The notes under the pieces were generated by a model, which was not told the origin of the DNA, made no database searches, and saw nothing but the letters and a program-made list of their open reading frames with translations. Below, one piece after another: positions 9,621-18,491 of a stretch of 64,000 nucleotides of DNA. The position numbers and the translations under genes are program-made. The first letter of the stretch is position 1. Every line of letters starts with the position of its first letter. The DNA is from Desulfovibrio sp. JC022 (GTDB taxonomy: Bacteria > Desulfobacterota > Desulfovibrionia > Desulfovibrionales > Desulfovibrionaceae), in contig NZ_VOPZ01000001.1 of the NCBI RefSeq assembly GCF_010470665.1, positions 310,001-374,000 on the forward strand. The letters are read 5' to 3'.

Positions 9621-11561
9621 TTGTTTTATTTGAGTGAGCAATTTCAGAAGCTATTTGCCAATAACAGCCTGTGCAAACAATTCATAGAAGTCTCTCCTGA
9701 TGCAATTGTAATTACCGATGCTGAAGGAACTGTGCTTGGCGGGAATTCGCGTGCTGCACGGTTGTTCGGCTATTTGGATAAAAGTGCAATCCCCCACAAT
9801 GTTAACGGCAGTTACAAGTCCGCTGCGGATCGGTCCAGAATGCTCGACATGCTTTCCTCCGGGCAGCATGTGCAGGATTTTGAAACCGAACTTCTGGATC
9901 GTAGAGGGAATTCTTTTGTTGCCAGCATCAGTGTCTCGGTTATGGATGTCGAAGGGCATATGGTACTTGTGTCCATTCTCAGGGATATTTCAGGGCGCAA
10001 AAAATCTGAAGCAAAGCTGTTGGAGGGTGAGAAGGCGGCCCGGTTGAACGAAAGCAGGTTCGAGGCTCTTTCCACTCTTGCGGGGATGGCCGAATATTCC
10101 CTGGATAAGCTCTATGACTTTGCTCTGGAAGCGGCGGTCATGATCACCGGAAGCGAGATCGGATATATCTATTTTCTTAATGAGGATGAATCGGAACTCA
10201 GACTTTATGCCTGGTCGCGCAGTGTTATGCCCCAATGCTCGGTGGAGTCCATTCCCGATGCCTACCACGTGGCCGATGTGGGCGTCTGGGGAGAGGCCAT
10301 CAGGCAACGCCGTCCTATGATTCTTAATGATTATGCTGCTTGTGAAGGCAAGAAGGGGCTTCCGCAGGGGCATGTTCCCATTAAGCGCCATATGAATGTT
10401 CCTCTGTTTGATGAAGGTAAAATTGTTTTGCTTGTGGGCGTCGGGAACAAGGAAGATGAGTATGGTGATGAGGATGTTCGTCAGTTGAGCCTGCTCATGG
10501 AGGGCATGTGGAATATTGTCCGGCGCAAGGAAGCGGATGAGGCTTTGCGGCAGGCCTATGTGGAGATGGAATGCAAGGTGGAAGAGCGTACAGCGGAACT
10601 GAGTTCAGCCCTTGCGGACCTTAGGCAGATCAATTCGGAGATAGAGCAGGAAGTTGAGCAGCGTCGGATTTTTGAGAAAAAACTCCGCCAGTTTGAAAGG
10701 ATAATCGCGGTCAGTCCCGATATGATTTCCTTGGTCGATTCAGAATATCGTTATGTGATGGTGAATCGTTCCTATGAGAAAAGGTTCAACAAGCCAAGTG
10801 AATTTTTTGTAGGCAAATCAGTGTCTGAGGTTGTCGGGCATGATGTTTTTGAAAAACATTCAAAGCCCATGATTGATTCAGCTCTTGCTGGTGGTACAAC
10901 AAATTTTGAAGCATGGCTTGAATTGCCATCTATTGGGAAACGTTTTTTTTCAGTTACCTATCATCCGGTAGAATCAACTGTTGACGGGGATAGGTTGGTC
11001 AGTATTACAGCCCACGATATAACTGAGCAGAAAGAGATGCTTGAAGAGGTCAAGAGACTTGCCAGTACTGATTATTTGACCGGTGCCAGCAACAGACGTT
11101 CCTTTATGGATCGCGCGGAAACCGAACTGGATCGTCTGGCGCGATACGGCGGCGAACTTTACCTGATGATGCTGGACATTGACCACTTTAAGAATGTCAA
11201 CGACACTTACGGACACAGCGTGGGGGATATTGTTCTCAAGGAGCTGGTCAAGTGCTGCATTTCCACCCTGCGGACTTCTGATGTTTTCGGGCGTTTGGGG
11301 GGAGAGGAGTTTGCAGCCCTGCTGGTTCACGGGAGCGTAGAATCAGCTATGCAGGTGGCTGAAAGGTTACGTGCGGCTATTGAAGATTTGGAGGTTCATG
11401 CCGGAAATCATGTTGTAAAATTTACTGTGAGTATCGGCCTTACCATGGTTTGTGCCGATGAAGATATTGAAGTGGCTCTGAAGCATGCGGATAACTGTTT
11501 GTATCAGGCCAAGGAGCAGGGCCGCAACCGGGTTGTATCATATTGCCGGATGACAGATTAA
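9621..11561 (+). CDS. Diguanylate cyclase with PAS-GAF-coiled coil-PAS-GGDEF architecture
   Basis: A soluble 646-residue protein. A PAS domain (about 15-125) is followed by a GAF domain (about 145-305, with GVGNKEDEYGDEDVRQLSLL), a coiled coil (about 310-355), a second PAS (about 355-475) and a GGDEF domain (about 485-640). The active-site motif GGEEF is intact. RTSD five residues upstream fits a product-inhibition I-site, so it probably makes cyclic di-GMP with feedback control. The start is TTG 9621, preceded by AAGGGGGAA. It converges on the chemoreceptor gene, with a shared hairpin terminator between them. The signal sensed is unknown. Confidence 0.88.
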   Translation: MFYLSEQFQKLFANNSLCKQFIEVSPDAIVITDAEGTVLGGNSRAARLFGYLDKSAIPHNVNGSYKSAADRSRMLDMLSSGQHVQDFETELLDRRGNSFVASISVSVMDVEGHMVLVSILRDISGRKKSEAKLLEGEKAARLNESRFEALSTLAGMAEYSLDKLYDFALEAAVMITGSEIGYIYFLNEDESELRLYAWSRSVMPQCSVESIPDAYHVADVGVWGEAIRQRRPMILNDYAACEGKKGLPQGHVPIKRHMNVPLFDEGKIVLLVGVGNKEDEYGDEDVRQLSLLMEGMWNIVRRKEADEALRQAYVEMECKVEERTAELSSALADLRQINSEIEQEVEQRRIFEKKLRQFERIIAVSPDMISLVDSEYRYVMVNRSYEKRFNKPSEFFVGKSVSEVVGHDVFEKHSKPMIDSALAGGTTNFEAWLELPSIGKRFFSVTYHPVESTVDGDRLVSITAHDITEQKEMLEEVKRLASTDYLTGASNRRSFMDRAETELDRLARYGGELYLMMLDIDHFKNVNDTYGHSVGDIVLKELVKCCISTLRTSDVFGRLGGEEFAALLVHGSVESAMQVAERLRAAIEDLEVHAGNHVVKFTVSIGLTMVCADEDIEVALKHADNCLYQAKEQGRNRVVSYCRMTD

Positions 11562-11593
11562 ATTGCCGGTGCACTTCAGTGCACCGGCAATTT
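11560..11593. terminator. Bidirectional hairpin terminator
   Basis: A perfect 15-bp stem runs from AAATTGCCGGTGCAC to GTGCACCGGCAATTT around a TTCA loop. It sits between two convergent genes, and the A/T ends provide T-runs in both directions. Confidence 0.9.
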
Positions 11594-11599
11594 ATTTTT

Positions 11600-13627
11600 C
11601 TACGCTGATTTCATGTTGTCGATAATGGATTTGAGTTGGTGTGCCTGTGAAGCAAGGTCGGATACCGCTTCTGCGGATTGGCGCATGGCACTGTTTGTTT
11701 CTATTGAGATATTGTTGATTTCATCCGCAGCCCGGTTGATCTGTTCCGATGTGGCGGACTGTTCTTCACATGCGGCTGCAATTCCCTGAATCTGTTCGGA
11801 AACCGTATCGGTAAGCGAAAGAATTTCACTGAGTGAATTGCCGGCATTTTCAGCCATTGCGGAAACATTTCCGATTTCCTGAACAGTGTTGGAGCACTGG
11901 CCCATACTTAATTTGGTGCCGCGCTGGATTTCGCCAATTGCGGATTCAACTTCATTGGTTGCGGTCATGGTCTTTTCCGCCAGTTTGCGGACTTCATCTG
12001 CTACAACAGCGAATCCACGCCCGGCTTCCCCGGCTCGAGCAGCTTCAATGGCAGCGTTAAGGGCCAGCAGGTTGGTCTGGTCGGCAATGTCGGAGATCAC
12101 GTCGATGATCTGGCCGATTTTTTCAGCACTTTCACCAAGCTCACCCATCTCTTTTTCAAGAGCTTCGGAATACTCATGCACAACATCAATTCCTGAGAGC
12201 ATCTGTTTGACCACATCAGCACCGCTGGTAGCATTTTCGCTGGCGTCTCCGGCTGTTGCAGACGCCTCACCGGAGCTGCGGGCCACTTCAAGTACGGAAG
12301 CGTTCATCTGTTCCATGGCGGTGGCCGTTTCCGCAGTCCTCTGGCTCTGCATGTCGGACCCGGTTGCAGACTGTTCTATCTGGGCGGAAAGTTCTTCAGA
12401 AGCAGTGGATATAATTTCAACTACATCTTCAAGCTCGCGGGCGGCCTGATGCATACCTTCGCGCTTGGCATTTTCTGCTTCTTTGCGTGCTTCTTCTGCT
12501 TCATGCGTGGCCTGTTGTGCTTTTTCGGTCTCTTCGGCAGCAAGGCGGGTTTGTTCGTTTGCTTCGTTGATTTTTTCTTTGAGGGTCACAACCATGGCAT
12601 TCAGGTCATTAGCAAGCACGCCAACTTCATCGCGGGTTTTGATTTCAAGAACATGGTCGAGATCACCTTCGGCAACACGGGTGGCATACTTGGTTGCCTC
12701 AACAATAGGTTGGGACATTGACCTTGCATAGAGCCACGCTGCAAGCATGATGAGCGGCAGGATGACAGCGATGACCATCAGCGAGGATGTTTTTACATTA
12801 TTCTGTGCGGTTACCATGGTTTCAATAGGCATTCCAATGAACCACATCCCGATATTTCTTCCATCCACGCCTTTGATAGGCCAGTACGCGGTCTGGTAGT
12901 CGATTCCGAGAATGTTGTTGCGGGCAAGAAAGGTTTGGCTCTGATCAATGACTGTTGCGGTAACCTGACGGTTGGTCATCTTCGTTCCCACGGCCCGACG
13001 CCCATTTTTGATGATAGTCGTCATTTCGCGGGTATCACCGTTAAATACAGTTACTTCAAGGTCAGAAAAGTTTTTGACGTCATCCACAAAGTCCTTGTCC
13101 GAAAGGGAGGTACCCAGCGAAATTGTTCCTATTATCTTACCATTTTCCATGATCGGTGCTGTTGCCCGCAAAGAAAAAGGAATTTCTTTTCCCTTGATTA
13201 TTCCTGAAGTGACTGTCCCGCGCAGGGCCTTTTCCACTGTCCCCTGTCTTTGCACATTGTCGCCGAAACTGTTGGCATGAGCACGTCCGAGGACAATTCC
13301 ATTTGCATCGGTCAGGGTCAGGAATTCGGATTCTGTTTCCAGCATCAATGCGCGGAGGTGTTTCTGTAATTCTTCAGAGCTGCCCAGTTTGATTGAATTG
13401 ATCAGGTCAATATCGCGGGCCATTAATTCCGCTTTTTCACGGAACCCTTTTGATAGGCTGTCAATATGGCGGTCGACAACTTTTTTCATGGTTGAAATAT
13501 TGCGGATTGATTCTTTGGAAAATCCTTCGCCGACATAATGGTTAACAGTCAGGAAAATTGATGTGGCGGTCAGCAAAGCGATCACCACTGCCATCAATAC
13601 GATTTTGTTTCGAATTGAAAAAGTCAT
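11600..13627 (-). CDS. Methyl-accepting chemotaxis protein with double-Cache periplasmic sensor
   Basis: A 675-residue chemoreceptor. TM1 (about residues 9-28) and TM2 (about 280-300) enclose a periplasmic region of about 250 residues. Motifs such as [36 protein letters not shown] and [10 protein letters not shown] fit a Cache_3/Cache_2 double-Cache sensor. HAMP follows (about 300-355), then a coiled coil and the signalling domain with the conserved tip ([19 protein letters not shown]). Start: ATG preceded by AAGGGTGCT. The leader contains a 9-bp inverted repeat at 13666-13700. Double-Cache chemoreceptors usually bind small organic ligands; the ligand here is unknown. Confidence 0.9.
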   Translation of the reverse strand: MTFSIRNKIVLMAVVIALLTATSIFLTVNHYVGEGFSKESIRNISTMKKVVDRHIDSLSKGFREKAELMARDIDLINSIKLGSSEELQKHLRALMLETESEFLTLTDANGIVLGRAHANSFGDNVQRQGTVEKALRGTVTSGIIKGKEIPFSLRATAPIMENGKIIGTISLGTSLSDKDFVDDVKNFSDLEVTVFNGDTREMTTIIKNGRRAVGTKMTNRQVTATVIDQSQTFLARNNILGIDYQTAYWPIKGVDGRNIGMWFIGMPIETMVTAQNNVKTSSLMVIAVILPLIMLAAWLYARSMSQPIVEATKYATRVAEGDLDHVLEIKTRDEVGVLANDLNAMVVTLKEKINEANEQTRLAAEETEKAQQATHEAEEARKEAENAKREGMHQAARELEDVVEIISTASEELSAQIEQSATGSDMQSQRTAETATAMEQMNASVLEVARSSGEASATAGDASENATSGADVVKQMLSGIDVVHEYSEALEKEMGELGESAEKIGQIIDVISDIADQTNLLALNAAIEAARAGEAGRGFAVVADEVRKLAEKTMTATNEVESAIGEIQRGTKLSMGQCSNTVQEIGNVSAMAENAGNSLSEILSLTDTVSEQIQGIAAACEEQSATSEQINRAADEINNISIETNSAMRQSAEAVSDLASQAHQLKSIIDNMKSA

Positions 13628-13665
13628 AGCACCCTTTTTGATTATAAATTGCTTTCATCCCTTTA

Positions 13666-13700
13666 CTCAAAAGAGCTCCCTCCCCGGAGATTCTTTTGAG
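13666..13700 (-). promoter_or_regulatory. Inverted repeat in the leader of the double-Cache chemoreceptor gene
   Basis: CTCAAAAGA and TCTTTTGAG form a perfect 9-bp inverted repeat with a 17-base spacer. It lies 39-73 bases upstream of the minus-strand start codon. It could be a leader hairpin or an operator. No T-run follows on the minus strand. Confidence 0.4.
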
Positions 13701-13852
13701 CCTTTCTCCAATAAAATAATTGTGTGCTTATCTATGCCTATAGTGGTGCAATTATTCTTACTCTAGTAATTATAGTGAATATTAAGAAAGGGGCAATTAT
13801 AAAATATGAGTGTGCTTTGGCACCTGATTAAATATAAAAGAGAAGTGTATGC

Positions 13853-14200
13853 TCAATCCATGAGTTCTAGGTTTGAGTCTGCCGGGGCTTGCGCTCTGTT
13901 ATTGTCCGTATAGTCTCGTGTGATTTTTGCAACTCGTATCCTGTATGAATGAAAAAGTTTATCCTTGCCTGATTTTTGGGCTTTGCGGTGATCAATAAGA
14001 TTACGCCACTTTTCTATTGAAGGCTCATTCTCCCAGAAAGACAGGCTTAATACCTTGCCTTCATCAGCAAGGCTTTGAAATCTTTCAATTGATATAAATC
14101 CTTGGCGGTCTTTTAAGAAAGATTTCACCTTAGCGGCGATTTCCAGATATTCGTCTTTTCCATCTGCTTTCGGGTAAACTTCAAATATTACTGCATACAT
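13853..14200 (-). CDS. Antibiotic biosynthesis monooxygenase (ABM) family protein
   Basis: A 115-residue cytoplasmic protein with the ferredoxin-like ABM fold: MYAVIFEVYPKADGKDEYLEIA, then FLKDRQGFISIERFQS, then LSLSFWENEPSIEKWRN. Members are often small dimeric oxidases, haem-degrading enzymes or proteins of unknown role. The start at 14200 follows GGAGAG at proper spacing; an upstream in-frame start at 14257 lacks a ribosome site. About 20 polar residues extend past the usual domain end. The gene stands alone, transcribed away from the large gene-free stretch. No substrate can be assigned. Confidence 0.75.
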   Translation of the reverse strand: MYAVIFEVYPKADGKDEYLEIAAKVKSFLKDRQGFISIERFQSLADEGKVLSLSFWENEPSIEKWRNLIDHRKAQKSGKDKLFHSYRIRVAKITRDYTDNNRAQAPADSNLELMD

Positions 14201-15053
14201 ATGTTCTCTCCTGAACAAAGTTATCGGTTGTTTGTTTCGTATGCGATGAAATAGCACTGCTCCGGATTTTCAGACAAGCGATTTTCGGAATTTGCACTAA
14301 AAATGATTATGTTGCTTATTTTATTGGTAAATAATTTTGACTATGATCTTTTAAATAGTTTTATGTCTTGAAAAGAAGACTGTTTCTAGGGATGTCTTTA
14401 CACTGTTAATACTTGTCTAAACAGCTAGTTATGATTTGTTGTCTTTAATTTCAGACTCTTATTTTTCAGACTTTGTGCAAAAAAGCACAAAAGAAAGGGC
14501 TCAAGTTCGATTAAGAAATTATAATATTTTTTTCACAATATGTTTCTGTTTTAATTAAATGACATATTTTCAATATGTTGAGTAGCCAAAATAATTATCC
14601 GGACATGAATTTATAAAATCGTGGTATAGTATTTGCTTACTTACATGCGCTGAATGAATACTCAATTGTCTCCGGTACTTGCTGGGCAGGTGTCGGTGGT
14701 TTCAGGCAATTGTTTTTTGGCTCTGGTCGTAGGTTAAGGAGTTATTTCCTACTTGACCGAAACGGTATTTTTTGGAAAGGGTTACTCCGAAATAAATACT
14801 GAATGATTGACCAATCACTAACTGCCTTCGTGCTCTCCTTTCGTTTCGTGCCTTTCCCAAGAGGTTGCGGAAAGGGGATCGCGGGGGCGGACTGAATCTT
14901 TCGTAAAAGGCTGTGGGGAGAGGGTTCCATACACTTTTTAAAGATTTACCGGAGGATGAAACTGCAAATTGATGCATTAGGTATTGCTTCTAATCGGTAG
15001 TTTCCGGCCTTAGGGCCTTAATCTTGAATCTTTCTAAATTAAGGATTGATCCG
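14201..15053. other. Long gene-free stretch upstream of the Rnf operon, with several hairpins
   Basis: No convincing gene is visible in about 850 bases. The left part (14260-14640) is very AT-rich and contains a hairpin at 14472-14491 (TTTGTGC / GCACAAA). A possible extended -10 promoter element, TG-G-TATAGT, lies at 14622-14630. The right part (about 14640-15050) is more GC-rich. It holds a composite stem at 14725-14758 (GGTC-GTAGG paired with CCTAC-TT-GACC), a stem at 14851-14875 (CCTTTCC / GGAAAGG) and GGCC-TTA-GGGCC near 15006. This could be a long structured 5' leader of the Rnf operon or an independent small RNA. I do not recognise a known riboswitch class. A 91-codon minus-strand frame (14702-14977) was judged spurious. 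Confidence 0.55.
14622..14630 (+). promoter_or_regulatory. Possible extended -10 promoter element for the Rnf leader
   Basis: TGGTATAGT matches an extended -10 element (TGn followed by TATAGT). No good -35 hexamer is seen at the usual distance. Transcription would start near 14637, giving a leader of more than 400 bases before the first Rnf-associated gene. This is a visual call only. Confidence 0.3.
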
Positions 15054-15530
15054 TTGAAGAACAGATATATCCCAATAACTTTAATTGTTGCTGTCTTGTC
15101 CGTTGCGGCCATAGCAGGGTTTCTTTTTCCGCCGGCAGTGCAGGAAAATCCCGCCCGTGTCGTTATGGATAACAGTGGCGGCAGGGTTCTTTTTACCCAT
15201 TTTGTCCACGCGGACGAGTATGGTTATGAATGTTCCGACTGTCACCACGATGATATCGGTCAGGAAAGACCGATAGCCTGCGGCAGCTGCCATCCGGCCG
15301 CTTTTGATGCCAAATTCAGGGCAGAACATCAGAAGAACTTCCCCAGTGAAGAAGCATGTCTGCGTTGTCACGACGATGTTCCCGCAGGTCCTCTCGCAGA
15401 AGAGGATAAGCCTGACACTGAGAGCATTCCCCTGCGCGCCGAAGCTTTTCACGCCCAGTGTATGGACTGTCACGAGAGTGACGGAGGACCCTACGGTGAA
15501 GACTCCTGTTACGATTGCCATGCGAGGTAG
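15054..15530 (+). CDS. Membrane-anchored multihaem cytochrome c of the Rnf operon
   Basis: A 158-residue protein with an N-terminal hydrophobic segment (ITLIVAVLSVAAIAGFLF) and a periplasmic domain with five CxxCH haem-binding motifs: CSDCH, CGSCH, CLRCH, CMDCH and CYDCH. Extra histidines (for example in FTHFVHADEYG) could supply distal ligands. It resembles the cytochrome encoded first in Desulfovibrio rnf operons, thought to exchange electrons between the periplasmic cytochrome pool and the Rnf complex. I chose TTG 15054, preceded by AAGGA at eight bases; a longer frame from TTG 15024 has no ribosome site. The gene ends six bases before rnfC. Direct electron transfer with RnfG or RnfC is inferred. 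Confidence 0.85.
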   Translation: MKNRYIPITLIVAVLSVAAIAGFLFPPAVQENPARVVMDNSGGRVLFTHFVHADEYGYECSDCHHDDIGQERPIACGSCHPAAFDAKFRAEHQKNFPSEEACLRCHDDVPAGPLAEEDKPDTESIPLRAEAFHAQCMDCHESDGGPYGEDSCYDCHAR

Positions 15531-15535
15531 GTCTC

Positions 15536-16681
15536 ATGCTTAGAATACATTATTCCCTTGAATCCGATGTTCAGAAGACCATTTCCGACATCGCTGCGCC
15601 TGCGGAACTTAATATCTCCATGCGCAACAAGATTCTGAAAATTAAAAAAGGCAAAAAGCTCGCAGCAGGTGAACTCCTTGCCGAGCGTCCTTCCAAATAC
15701 GGTGCTGCCTGTAGTGCGGCTCTTTCCGGTAAGGCGACTAAGGTCAACTACCACCACCTGACCATCAAAGCCGATGGCGGTGAGGAAAGTGTTGAACCCA
15801 TCGACGTAAGATCCATGGGACCGGGTAAAGAGTTGCTGCGTACCTTGCAGGAGCTTGGTCTGAACATTGCCGCCTTGTCTTCCCATGCTGATAATCTGGT
15901 TATCAACGGCCTTAATCCCGAACCGGGAATTTCCGTTGCTGAACAATTGCTCAAGGATGAAAAAAAGACCATTGAAGCGGGTTTGCGTCTTGTTGAATCA
16001 ATGATCAACCCCGTGCACACAACTCTGGCTGTTGCAGCCGGTTCTTCCTACGAACTTGCCGGGGCAGAGCGGGTTTTTGTAAAACCCAAATATCCCAGAT
16101 CCCTTGATGCCCTCGTGGTCAAGAAAGTCACCGGAAAGGAATTTCCTGATGACACCAAGGTGATCAGTGTCATGGATCTTTACAACTTCGGCAGGGTCTA
16201 CGAAACCGGCATGCCCATCACCGATACAATTATGACTATCGGCGAGAATAATTACCGGGTGCTCTTCGGAACTCCTGTCCGCCACATCTGTGCTGAACTG
16301 GATATCGACATCAAGTCCGGTGACAAGGTTGTTCTTGACGGTCCTTTTCGCGGCGAAGCTATTTACAGCCTTGATGAAGGCGTCAAGAAGGGCGATTACG
16401 GTTTGTTCGTAATTCCTGCGGGAACATTTCCTTCCATTGAAGACGCAACCTGCATCAACTGCGGTGAATGTGTACTCAGTTGTCCTGCTAGGATTCAGCC
16501 CAATATGCTCAGCCGCTATGCCGAGTATGAGATGTTTGAAATGGCTGAGAAGCACAGCCTGCACAGCTGTTTTGAATGCGGTCTCTGTTCCTTCAACTGT
16601 ACGGTCAGACGCCCCATTCTTCAGTATATCCGCTTTGCCAAGGATCAGCTCCTGGTCAGCGGTCAGGCAGAGAAGAGTTAA
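15536..16681 (+). CDS. rnfC: Electron transport complex subunit RnfC (short form)
   Basis: A 381-residue iron-sulfur subunit. Two 4Fe-4S binding segments are near the C-terminus: CINCGECVLSCPARIQP and CFECGLCSFNCTVRRP. The region before them resembles the RnfC N-terminal and SLBB parts (KLAAGELLAE, VLDGPFRGEAIYSLDEGVKKGDYGLFVIP). Typical RnfC proteins also carry a glycine-rich FMN/NADH-binding fingerprint of the GxGGAGFPT type; I cannot find it here. Start: ATG 15536, preceded by GAGGTAGG. Known role: cytoplasmic electron-input subunit of the Rnf ion pump. Here NADH binding may have moved to the RnfB fusion. A repeat element separates this gene from rnfD. Confidence 0.85.
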   Translation: MLRIHYSLESDVQKTISDIAAPAELNISMRNKILKIKKGKKLAAGELLAERPSKYGAACSAALSGKATKVNYHHLTIKADGGEESVEPIDVRSMGPGKELLRTLQELGLNIAALSSHADNLVINGLNPEPGISVAEQLLKDEKKTIEAGLRLVESMINPVHTTLAVAAGSSYELAGAERVFVKPKYPRSLDALVVKKVTGKEFPDDTKVISVMDLYNFGRVYETGMPITDTIMTIGENNYRVLFGTPVRHICAELDIDIKSGDKVVLDGPFRGEAIYSLDEGVKKGDYGLFVIPAGTFPSIEDATCINCGECVLSCPARIQPNMLSRYAEYEMFEMAEKHSLHSCFECGLCSFNCTVRRPILQYIRFAKDQLLVSGQAEKS

Positions 16682-16693
16682 AGGCAGATTTGT

Positions 16694-16836
16694 TGCGCTT
16701 CGCGCTTTTGATGGATGATTTCGCCTCCGGCGGCCAAAGGGATTAAGCCCCTTTGGAATCCCTAATATAAGGTTTTGGGATTCTTAAACCCTTTTGCAAA
16801 AGGGTTTGAGGCTCCCGGCAGGTTCGCCGAAGGCAA
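16694..16836. repeat. Dispersed intergenic repeat, copy A (between rnfC and rnfD)
   Basis: The copy begins with a GCGCTTCGCGC half-palindrome. It continues with the family end GCCTCCGGCGGC at 16723-16734, a stem CCAAAGGG / CCCTTTGG (16734-16756) and a perfect 22-base palindrome at 16786-16807 (AAACCCTTTTG / CAAAAGGGTTT). It then degenerates through CTCCCGGCAGG. The layout matches copy B before flgK, but the right-hand end GCCGCCGGAGGC is missing. It lies inside an operon and could attenuate or process the transcript between rnfC and rnfD. Confidence 0.8.
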
Positions 16837-16937
16837 TCCTGATATGAAACCGGGGTAACCTGTTCTGGATATTGATTGAATAATCATACAGGGACGCATG
16901 GATCGCGGTTAAACATACAAGTTCCAAGGGTTAAAAT

Positions 16938-17909
16938 ATGACTCCTCCAGTAATTAAAGCAATGTCCGACATTGCGGTCAGACTCACGGTTTCGCCTGCT
17001 CCTCACTGGCGCAGCAAGCGTACCGTGGAGAAGATGATGCAGTATCATCTTCTGGCTCTGGTTCCCGCATTGCTCATGGCTTTCAATATGTTCGGCCTGC
17101 CCGCTCTCGCGACTGTGGGTATCGCCGGAACCGCTGCTGTTCTTGCCGAGGTAATCTGCCTCCGCATGCAGGAACGCGACGTAAACGTAGATAACTACAC
17201 CGCTCTTTACGAAGGTATTCTTTTTGCCTTTCTGCTGCCTGCGGGAGCTCCGTGGTGGCTGGTAGCCTGCGGCGCAATCCTGACCATTGTCATGGGCCGC
17301 ACTGTTTTCGGCGGTTTCGGTAGCAACCCCATCTGTGCGCCTCTGGTTGCCTGGGCTTTCTGTCGTCTTTCATGGCCTGCCGCCATGGATATTGACACTA
17401 ATCTTGCCCATTTCATGATCAACGCGCCTCTGGACCAGCTCAAGTACTTCGGTCTTGATACTCTTGAGCAGTTCAACTACACCGACCTGTTTCTCGGCAA
17501 GCAGCTTGGCGGACTGGGCGCATCCCAGATCATTGCCGTACTGGCCGGGGGAATTTTCCTCATCGCCACAGGCTGGGTGCGTTTCTTCATTCCCGCAGCG
17601 TTCCTCGTGGGCGTGACTGTTACCGCTTCCATTTTTTGGATGATCGATCCTGAGATGTACGCCAACCCGCTTTTCCATCTGCTGACCGGATCAGTAATGT
17701 TCGGAGCCTTTTTTCTTGCTCCCGATGTTGCTTCCAGCCCGGTGGGTGTGATTCCGCAGGTCCTTTTCGGACTTATTGCCGGAACTATGGTTATCATCAT
17801 CCGGGTTTACGGTATCTACCCCGACGGCGTTCCTTTTGCCATCATGGTGGCAAACCTGCTTACCCCCTTGTTGGACCGCGTGCGTCCCAAACCTTTCGGA
17901 GGCAAGTAA
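16938..17909 (+). CDS. rnfD: Electron transport complex subunit RnfD
   Basis: A 323-residue integral membrane protein with about 8-10 hydrophobic helices, matching RnfD/NqrB: TVSPAPHWRSKRTVEKMM at the start, YTALYEGILFAFLLPAGAPWW, GRTVFGGFGSNPICAPLVAWAF and SVMFGAFFLAPDVASSPV. RnfD normally binds FMN covalently through a threonine in a (T/S)GATP-like motif before the DLFLG segment. Here the corresponding place reads MINAPLDQLKYFG, so that threonine seems absent. The gene follows a repeat-filled gap and has a weak ribosome site (AAGGG). It ends four bases before rnfG. Confidence 0.9.
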   Translation: MTPPVIKAMSDIAVRLTVSPAPHWRSKRTVEKMMQYHLLALVPALLMAFNMFGLPALATVGIAGTAAVLAEVICLRMQERDVNVDNYTALYEGILFAFLLPAGAPWWLVACGAILTIVMGRTVFGGFGSNPICAPLVAWAFCRLSWPAAMDIDTNLAHFMINAPLDQLKYFGLDTLEQFNYTDLFLGKQLGGLGASQIIAVLAGGIFLIATGWVRFFIPAAFLVGVTVTASIFWMIDPEMYANPLFHLLTGSVMFGAFFLAPDVASSPVGVIPQVLFGLIAGTMVIIIRVYGIYPDGVPFAIMVANLLTPLLDRVRPKPFGGK

Positions 17910-17912
17910 GTC

Positions 17913-18482
17913 ATGCGCGAAATACTTCATATGCTCGTGGTCCTCTCCATAATCTGCGCCACATCCGGTGCGGTGTTGGTTAACCTGAAGCAGGCCACCA
18001 AATCCCAAATTGAACAGCAGGTCCTGACTTATGTGCAGGGTCCCGCATTGCTCTCAGTCCTTGAAAATCGTGACAACGACCCCATTAAGGAACGTGTGAA
18101 AATAAAAGATGTGACTGTCTTCCCGGCCATGAAGGACGGCAAGCTGGTCGGTATCGCCCTTGAAGCCTTTGCTCCCGGTTACTCCGGCGACATCGGCGTT
18201 ATGGTCGGCTTTGATGTGAATGAAGACGAACTGATCGGCATCGGCATCACTACCCAGACTGAGACCCCCGGTCTCGGTGACAAGGTTATGAAACCTTCCT
18301 TTACCGACAAGTTCAAAGGCCACGGTCTTGATTCCATGCAGGTTTCCAAGAAGGGTGGGGACATCGACTCTATCGCCGGGGCGACTTACTCCTCCGTAGG
18401 TACTGTGGACGCTGTCCGCAAGGCTATTGAGGTCTACCAGTCCATCAAGCCTGAGATCACCAACATTTGGAAGAACTCTTAA
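17913..18482 (+). CDS. rnfG: Electron transport complex subunit RnfG (covalent FMN subunit)
   Basis: A 189-residue protein with one N-terminal membrane helix (MLVVLSIICATSGAVLV) and a periplasmic FMN-binding domain. The flavinylation motif is AGATYSS, in which Thr158 should carry FMN through a phosphoester bond made by ApbE, encoded in the same operon. Other family stretches are GITTQTETPGLGDKV and FKGHGLDSMQV. It begins four bases after rnfD and ends ten bases before rnfE. It probably passes electrons between RnfC/RnfD and the periplasmic cytochrome. Confidence 0.92.
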   Translation: MREILHMLVVLSIICATSGAVLVNLKQATKSQIEQQVLTYVQGPALLSVLENRDNDPIKERVKIKDVTVFPAMKDGKLVGIALEAFAPGYSGDIGVMVGFDVNEDELIGIGITTQTETPGLGDKVMKPSFTDKFKGHGLDSMQVSKKGGDIDSIAGATYSSVGTVDAVRKAIEVYQSIKPEITNIWKNS

Positions 18483-18491
18483 GGAGAAACC

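Noticed and set aside
14702-14977. 91-codon minus-strand frame upstream of the Rnf operon
   Set aside because: Composition is rich in Arg, Ser and Pro with no domain, no ribosome site at its start, and it coincides with inverted repeats better explained as RNA structure.
14640-15050. Known riboswitch classes (FMN, cobalamin, molybdenum cofactor) or 6S, tmRNA and RNase P RNA
   Set aside because: None of the core conserved sequence blocks I know for these RNAs is present. Only generic stems are visible.
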